From assembly GCA_964614375.1 (NCBI GenBank), contig CAZTLI010000182.1, positions 1 to 9,931 on the forward strand: a stretch of 9,931 nt of DNA. Direction: 5' to 3'. Shown piece after piece: positions 6,021 through 9,931 of the stretch. The position numbers and the translations under genes are program-made. The stretch is from CAZTLI01 sp964614375. GTDB taxonomy: Bacteria > Chloroflexota > Anaerolineae > Aggregatilineales > Phototrophicaceae. The stretch's first letter is position 1; each line of letters opens with the position of its first letter. Under the pieces are notes generated by a model, which saw only the letters and a list, made by a program, of their open reading frames with translations, was not told where the DNA came from and did no database searches.

Positions 6021-7178
6021 ATGCGCCAGCGAGACAATCTGATTTTCCCTATCCCTGAATATGAACGACGGTTACGCGACCTGCGCCGGCGTATGGCAGA
6101 GCGCGATATTGAGGTCGTGATTAGCACCACGCCCGAAAACATTTGTTATATCTCTGGCTTTGAAAGTCCCGGTCATTACTATTTCTTCGCGCTCATCATC
6201 CCGCTTGAAGGGGAAGTCGTCGCTGTGCCACGCCTGCTGGAAGACAGTGGCGTTGAAGAATATTCATGGGTGGAAGAACGCCGCCCCTATGTTGATGGCG
6301 AAAACGCGATTGACAAACTGCGGGCGACACTCGACGAATTTGGGCTGCTGGATAAAATCATCGGGTATGAAAAAGGCTGCTGGTTTTTCACCGCAGTACA
6401 GCAAGAGCGCCTCATTTCCAACTGTCCCGCCACCCGCTTTGTCGATTGTACGGGCATCATCGAAGAAGGTCGTTTAATAAAGTCCACGCACGAAATCGAC
6501 CTGATGCGTAAAGCCGCCGAAACAACACAGGCCGGAATGCAAGCCGGTATCGAAGCCGTGCAGGTCGGCGCGACGGAGAACGATGTCGCCGCCGAAATTC
6601 ACTACGCCATGATTAAGGCGGGTGGCGAATGGCCTTCGATTGCGCCATTTGTCGCTTCGGGCTATCGTGGCGCAATCGGGCACGCGACCTGGATGGGACG
6701 CACGATAGAAAACAATGAATTTGTGATGATTGAAATTGGCGGCTGTATCCGGCGTTATCATACCGCGATGATGCGGACGACCTATGTTGGTGAACCGAGT
6801 TCAAAGGTGCTGGCGGGGGTGCAGATCGTTCAGGATGCGATGCAAGCGATGTTAGAGGCGGTTAAACCGGGTATGTCGGCGGGCGCTGCGGACGCGATTG
6901 GGCGCAAAGTCATCACGGACTCACAATTCGGCGGCACACAGGCATCGCGCTCGGCCTATTCGATTGGCATCGGCCTGCCGCCAGATTGGGGCGAGGGACA
7001 CATCCTGAGCTGGCAGCCCGGTACAGAGCGACTGCTCGAAGAGAACATGACCTTCCACATGCTGCCCTGGGTACAAGTGCCCGGCGAAGGGGGTATCAGT
7101 TTCTCGGAGACGATTCGCATCACCGCCACAGGCTGCGAGACCCTGACCCATTTCCCGCGCAAGCTCTATATCAAATAG
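6021..7178 (+). CDS. doeA: Ectoine hydrolase DoeA/EutD (M24 peptidase-like, metal-free type)
   Basis: Cytosolic hydrolase opening the ring of ectoine (and hydroxyectoine) to N-acetyl-L-2,4-diaminobutyrate, the first step of ectoine breakdown. It has 385 residues: a creatinase-like N-terminal domain (about 10-150, e.g. 'ENICYISGFESPGHYYF') and a C-terminal pita-bread domain (about 155-380). Compared with metal-dependent M24 enzymes, the ligands have changed: the first Asp is Glu (E238 in 'FVMIEIGG'), the second Asp is Ala (A249 in 'YHTAMMRT'), the His is Tyr (Y313 in 'SAYSIGIG'), the first Glu is Leu (L348 in 'MTFHMLPW'), and only the last Glu remains (E363 in 'ISFSETIRI'). This agrees with reports, as I recall them, that EutD works without metal. 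The stretch 'SAYSIGIGLPPDWGEGHI' is typical of the DoeA group. The ATG follows GGAGGCAAGG. doeB starts 9 bases downstream. Confidence 0.93.
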   Translation: MRQRDNLIFPIPEYERRLRDLRRRMAERDIEVVISTTPENICYISGFESPGHYYFFALIIPLEGEVVAVPRLLEDSGVEEYSWVEERRPYVDGENAIDKLRATLDEFGLLDKIIGYEKGCWFFTAVQQERLISNCPATRFVDCTGIIEEGRLIKSTHEIDLMRKAAETTQAGMQAGIEAVQVGATENDVAAEIHYAMIKAGGEWPSIAPFVASGYRGAIGHATWMGRTIENNEFVMIEIGGCIRRYHTAMMRTTYVGEPSSKVLAGVQIVQDAMQAMLEAVKPGMSAGAADAIGRKVITDSQFGGTQASRSAYSIGIGLPPDWGEGHILSWQPGTERLLEENMTFHMLPWVQVPGEGGISFSETIRITATGCETLTHFPRKLYIK

Positions 7179-7187
7179 GAGCAGGCA

Positions 7188-8222
7188 ATGGTTGACCGGC
7201 TGACACCCATCACCACCGATATTGACTTCGATAAACCCGGCAAACAGGTCTCGTATTTCCATGTGCCCTATTCGCGCAACGATTCGGCATGGGGCGCGAT
7301 TTTGATACCGATCATCATCATTCAAAATGGCGCTGGTCCCACAGTGTATTTTAATGGGGGCAGTCATGGCGGCGAGTATGAAGGCCCTATCTGTTTGCTC
7401 AAGCTCTCGCGTGAACTTCAACCTGAACAGCTACAGGGGCGCGTCATCATCATTCCGGCGCTCAATCTCCCGGCTGTGAAAATCGGGCAGCGCCTCTCCC
7501 CCATCGACCATAAAGATATGAACCGCGTGTTTCCCGGCAGTTCATCGGGCACGGTATCCGAAATTGTCGCGCACTATGTCCACGACATCATACTCCCACT
7601 GACCGATGTCGTGGTTGATTTGCACAGCGGCGGACAGTCGCTGAAGTTGATGCCCTTTATCAGTATGCACTATCTTGAAAATGTGGTGCAGCGCCAGAAG
7701 ACCCTTGGGGCGTTAACCGCGTTTCAAGCGCCCATCAGCCTCATCAGTCGCGAGTTCACGGGTGAAGGTTTGCTCGATTATGCTGTCGAAGCGATGGGCA
7801 AGGTCTTCCTGTGGACAGAATTGGCTGGTGGCGGCAGTGTGTCGCCCTATGCGTTGAACGTGGCGGAAGTTGGCGTCCGTAATATCCTCAAACACTTCGA
7901 CATGCTCGAAGGTGAGGTCGTGCTGCGCGACGAACAGGGTCACGCGCCGACCCGGTTTATGGAAGCGCCCGACCCGGAAAATTATCACCGCGCGACGGTC
8001 AACGGCATCTATGAACCCTTTCATGATCTGGGAACGCCTGTTGAAATCGGGGACGCACTCGGACAAGTCCATTTCGTAGACCAACCCTTGTGGTCACCGC
8101 GTATCGTCGTTGCCCAGCGCGCCGGGACGATTATCGGGCTGCGGAGTCCCGGTCATGTCGAGGCGGGCGATTGTGTGACCTTGATTGCCGCAGATATGGA
8201 TGACCCGGCTGAGGCGTGGTGA
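7188..8222 (+). CDS. doeB: N-acetyl-L-2,4-diaminobutyrate deacetylase DoeB/EutE
   Basis: Zinc enzyme of the succinylglutamate desuccinylase/aspartoacylase (M14-like) family, 344 residues. It removes the acetyl group from the DoeA product, giving L-2,4-diaminobutyrate and acetate. Zinc ligands are visible: H60 and E63 in 'GGSHGGEYEG' (57-66) and H146 in 'VVDLHSGGQ' (142-150). The likely catalytic glutamate is E211 in 'WTELAGGG'. 'HKDMNRVFPG' (108-117) is a conserved substrate-binding block of this family. The C-terminal ~80 residues ('GIYEPFHDLGTPVEIGDALGQ', later 'GTIIGLRSPGHVEAGD') form the beta-rich domain usual in DoeB. The start has AGGAG overlapping the doeA stop codon (TAGGAG), so the two are co-translated. 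DoeA and DoeB are reported to work as a complex, which fits the tight coupling. No gene for using DABA follows in this operon. Confidence 0.93.
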   Translation: MVDRLTPITTDIDFDKPGKQVSYFHVPYSRNDSAWGAILIPIIIIQNGAGPTVYFNGGSHGGEYEGPICLLKLSRELQPEQLQGRVIIIPALNLPAVKIGQRLSPIDHKDMNRVFPGSSSGTVSEIVAHYVHDIILPLTDVVVDLHSGGQSLKLMPFISMHYLENVVQRQKTLGALTAFQAPISLISREFTGEGLLDYAVEAMGKVFLWTELAGGGSVSPYALNVAEVGVRNILKHFDMLEGEVVLRDEQGHAPTRFMEAPDPENYHRATVNGIYEPFHDLGTPVEIGDALGQVHFVDQPLWSPRIVVAQRAGTIIGLRSPGHVEAGDCVTLIAADMDDPAEAW

Positions 8223-8439
8223 CATTTGCCCGAAGCCGGTTGGGTGAATCTTTACGGCTGGTATCCGCAGCGCGCGCTGTGCAATCACCGATAGCGATGC
8301 GTCCGACTGGCAGCGGCGCGTACCCGCTATTGTTGTGCGTGAGCCGCCTTGCCCTGCTATGTGCCCACAGCGGATAGCTGTTGTATCCAGCATTAAGGCA
8401 TAGACCTAATCAAAACGAAAACGGGCTGTGATAGGACTT

Positions 8440-8547
8440 ATGTGAACCGTCCACAATACCCTTGAACTCCCTGTTTTTGAACAAGCCGCCGTCGTCGCGG
8501 GCACAGCCGGTCTCGATAATATCATCCGCCGGGTGCATATCGCGACC
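8440..8547 (+). pseudogene. Relic of a PucR-family transcriptional regulator (N-terminal piece only)
   Basis: Reading from 8446 gives TVHNTLELPVFEQAAVVAGT followed by AGLDNIIRRVHIAT. This matches the very start of PucR-type regulators, which typically open with 'MxTVxDxLxLPxxxxAxVVAGxxGLDxxVRxVHI'. The in-frame ATG at 8440 sits after an AGGA and exactly where the native start should be, but codon 2 is now TGA. After 'RRVHIAT' the similarity stops, and the frame ends at a TAG at 8581. The rest of the gene (a normal PucR is roughly 400-550 residues) is absent. This is the 5' end of a dead regulator gene. It may once have controlled doeAB or the osmoprotectant transporter. Confidence 0.68.
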
Positions 8548-8654
8548 ATAAATTTCGTGTATGAATCTTTGGTTATTCGATAGATTTTGGTTATACTCAG
8601 CGTTTGGTGCAAGCATAATCACAATTTAATACATTCTTTTTTCCAATCCATCCA

Positions 8655-8691
8655 ATCGTGTGGAACGGGGTTCTATAAATCGCCACACGAT
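8655..8691. repeat. Inverted repeat ATCGTGTGG ... CCACACGAT
   Basis: Two exact 9-base arms (8655-8663 and 8683-8691) enclose a 19-base spacer. There is no T-rich tail, so it does not look like a simple terminator. It may be a hairpin or a split binding site upstream of the osmoprotectant-binding gene. Confidence 0.4.
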
Positions 8692-8752
8692 ACTTTAGCA
8701 TCATCCCCGGCGTGAGCCGACTGCGTTCGCGTATATGTTTGAGGAAGGCGCG

Positions 8753-8767
8753 TTTCTCATAGAGAAA
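8753..8767. repeat. Short hairpin TTTCTC-ATA-GAGAAA
   Basis: Perfect 6-base arms around ATA, extendable by a G-T and a C-G pair. It lies about 105 bases before the start of the osmoprotectant-binding gene. Confidence 0.3.
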
Positions 8768-8784
8768 TGACACCTCTTTTTTGC

Positions 8785-8818
8785 ATTGGATGTCACTGGT
8801 GTTATCAGATAATCCAAT
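8785..8818. promoter_or_regulatory. Inverted repeat ATTGGAT ... ATCCAAT upstream of the osmoprotectant-binding gene
   Basis: Exact 7-base arms at 8785-8791 and 8812-8818 with a 20-base spacer, ending about 50 bases before the ATG. The arms overlap the best candidate -35 (TTGGAT) and -10 (GATAAT) elements, so a regulator bound here could control transcription. The motif TGACACC also occurs on both sides (8768-8774 and 8820-8826). Confidence 0.35.
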
Positions 8819-8870
8819 CTGACACCATTTGCCACATCAGTATATTGTTCGACACAGCAAGGAGTACATA

Positions 8871-9815
8871 ATGCGTAGAACCTTACCTCTTATTGTCATT
8901 TTAGCCCTGATACTCGGTGTATTCGGGGCATCGGTAACTGCACAGGACATGACTATTCGTGTAGGCTCGAAACAGTTTACCGAGCAGCTCGTGCTGGGGC
9001 AGATTATTATCGTTGCGCTTGAAGATGCCGGTTTCAGCGTAGAAGACCGCACCAATCTAGGCAGCACACAGGTCAATCGTGATGCCCTCGTCAACGGTGA
9101 AATTGACGTGTATGCCGAATACACCGGAACGGCGCTGTTCAACTACTTCAACGATGTCGAGTGGGCGAACATCCCCAGCGAAGCCTATGGTGACCGTGTG
9201 CTGGGTTATGCAATCGTGAGTTCCTACGACGCGGCGATCAACGACCTCGTATGGCTGGAACCCACCCCTGCCAACAACACCTATGCTTTTGCCGTCACCG
9301 CCGACTTTGCAGCCGAAAATGACATCTACGACGTGGTGGACTTTGCCGACTATGTGAATTCGGGCGGTGAGGTGTATATGGCGACGGGCGATGAATTTGC
9401 CCAGCGTCCCGATGGCATTCCGGCCTTTGAAGAAGTCTATAGCTTCGACCTGACCGATGACCAACTGCTTATCATTGCTGGTGGGACCCCCGCCCAGACT
9501 GAGCAAGCGTTAAACGAAGGCGCGAATGGGGTGAATGTGGCGATGGCCTATGCCACAGATGGCGCGCTGCAAGCCTATGACTTCGTGGTGCTCGACGACC
9601 CCTTCGGCGCCCAACCCATCTATGCCCCGACGCCGGTCTTCCGTGGTGAAGTCATCCGTGCCTATCCAGAAATTGCGGGAATCTTGAATCCGATCTTCCG
9701 TTCGCTGGATAATGTCACACTTCAGACTATGAATGCCAGGGTTGAAGTGGATGGCGAAAATCCGCGCGATGTCGCCGTAGCATGGTTGACCGAAATGGGT
9801 TTCATCGGTAACTAA
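8871..9815 (+). CDS. Glycine betaine/osmoprotectant ABC transporter substrate-binding protein (OsmF/OpuC type)
   Basis: Exported solute-binding protein of the OpuAC superfamily, 314 residues, which would deliver glycine betaine, choline or a related solute to an ABC importer. A signal peptide covers residues 1-24 (MRRTLPLIVI, then LALILGVFGASVTA, with mature start near QDM). The hallmark N-terminal block 'IRVGSKQFTEQLVLGQI' (29-45) and 'GEIDVYAEYTGTAL' (76-89) identify the group closest to OsmF/YehZ and OpuCC. The C-terminal 'NARVEVDGENPRDVAVAWL' (288-306) is also typical. The exact ligand cannot be told from sequence. The ATG at 8871 has AAGGAG at 8859-8864 and begins the signal peptide; an upstream in-frame TTG at 8829 is not needed. 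Permease and ATPase genes are expected beyond the right edge. Its place next to the ectoine genes suggests a compatible-solute island. Confidence 0.9.
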   Translation: MRRTLPLIVILALILGVFGASVTAQDMTIRVGSKQFTEQLVLGQIIIVALEDAGFSVEDRTNLGSTQVNRDALVNGEIDVYAEYTGTALFNYFNDVEWANIPSEAYGDRVLGYAIVSSYDAAINDLVWLEPTPANNTYAFAVTADFAAENDIYDVVDFADYVNSGGEVYMATGDEFAQRPDGIPAFEEVYSFDLTDDQLLIIAGGTPAQTEQALNEGANGVNVAMAYATDGALQAYDFVVLDDPFGAQPIYAPTPVFRGEVIRAYPEIAGILNPIFRSLDNVTLQTMNARVEVDGENPRDVAVAWLTEMGFIGN

Positions 9816-9825
9816 ATGTCTGAAA

Positions 9826-9850
9826 GTGCCCAACCAGTGTTGGTGGGCAC
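9826..9850 (+). terminator. Hairpin just after the osmoprotectant-binding gene
   Basis: GTGCCCA pairs with TGGGCAC. Inside it CCA pairs with TGG around a GTGT loop, with one bulged A, giving about 10 base pairs. It begins 10 bases after the stop codon. There is no T tail, so it is more likely an RNA-stabilising or attenuating structure than a full terminator. Confidence 0.4.
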
Positions 9851-9874
9851 CCAAGCCAGACAAACTTCACGTTC

Positions 9875-9901
9875 AGAGGGTCGGATGGCTCCCGACCTTC
9901 T
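9875..9901 (+). terminator. Second hairpin after the osmoprotectant-binding gene
   Basis: AGAGGGTCGG pairs with CCGACCTTCT (10 base pairs, one G-U) around a 7-base loop. It is followed by GTCCATTTGTCC, which is only moderately T-rich. Together with the hairpin at 9826-9850 it could reduce transcription into downstream transporter genes or end the message. Confidence 0.45.
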
Positions 9902-9931
9902 GTCCATTTGTCCGGGCAAATTATACTCCCA

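Larger units (their letters stand above)
8597..8836 (-). other. Unrecognised open frame, possible gene remnant
   Basis: A stop-free minus-strand frame of 79 codons that reads like protein: it opens CGKWCQIGLSDNTSDIQC and continues with KKEVSFLYEKRAFLKHIR and ERSRLTPGMMLKYRVAIY. It has CxxC and a further Cys near the start, a charged helical middle and a more hydrophobic end ('FHTIGWIG'). There is no ATG at the beginning; a GTG at 8773 would give 58 residues, without a clear ribosome site. I do not recognise the family. It overlaps the likely promoter region of the plus-strand osmoprotectant-binding gene. It could be a decayed gene fragment or chance. Confidence 0.25.
8223..8870. other. 648-base stretch with no intact gene, containing gene relics and hairpins
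   Basis: No complete gene is seen between doeB and the osmoprotectant-binding gene. The first ~215 bases hold nothing I recognise, apart from a 12-base palindrome CAGCGCGCGCTG at 8268-8279. Then come a PucR-type regulator relic (8440-8547), an unrecognised open frame on the minus strand (8597-8836) and several inverted repeats. A terminator for doeAB and a promoter for the next gene must lie here. TTGGAT at 8786-8791 and GATAAT at 8808-8813, 16 bases apart, are a possible weak promoter. Confidence 0.6.

Noticed and set aside
8094..8393. Minus-strand open frame across the end of doeB.
   Set aside because: Overlaps well-supported doeB codons and has no recognisable domain.

Overview
This window carries most of an ectoine/hydroxyectoine uptake and breakdown locus. 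The organism looks like a non-proteobacterial free-living bacterium of moderate GC. My best guess is a member of Chloroflexota (Anaerolineae-like): the exported proteins have long leucine-rich leaders ending in 'AQD' with no lipobox Cys, PucR- and FCD-GntR-type regulators occur together, and the sequence does not read like Proteobacteria. That assignment is inference with low to moderate confidence.

The left two thirds is read on the minus strand, right to left: a GntR/FCD regulator (about 5069-5773), an unusual double-domain ectoine-binding protein EhuB (3230-4921), a cystathionine gamma-synthase-family PLP enzyme (1945-3144), the permeases EhuC (913-1860) and EhuD (220-900), and the start of the ATPase EhuA, which overlaps ehuD and runs off the left edge. 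A 247-base divergent gap (5774-6020) separates this from a plus-strand operon encoding ectoine hydrolase DoeA/EutD (6021-7178) and N-acetyl-diaminobutyrate deacetylase DoeB/EutE (7188-8222). The gap holds two adjacent palindromes that are good operator candidates. A 648-base stretch follows with no intact gene, containing a clear relic of a PucR-type regulator. Last comes a glycine-betaine/osmoprotectant binding protein of the OsmF/OpuC type (8871-9815) with hairpins behind it; its permease and ATPase would lie beyond the right edge.

Expected flow: EhuB captures ectoine or hydroxyectoine, EhuCD with EhuA import it, DoeA opens the pyrimidine ring to N-acetyl-diaminobutyrate, and DoeB removes the acetyl group to give L-2,4-diaminobutyrate (DABA). 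The usual next enzymes, a DABA transaminase (DoeD) and aspartate-semialdehyde dehydrogenase (DoeC), are not in the window. A PLP enzyme of the Cys/Met gamma-family sits inside the transporter operon instead, which suggests a possible alternative route for the product.

The most striking feature is ehuB. Two complete ectoine-binding domains are fused head to tail in one secreted polypeptide. A 603-base core is identical at every base between the copies, yet it is flanked by clearly diverged sequence. This points to recent gene conversion or homogenisation, or to an assembly artefact that needs to be excluded.
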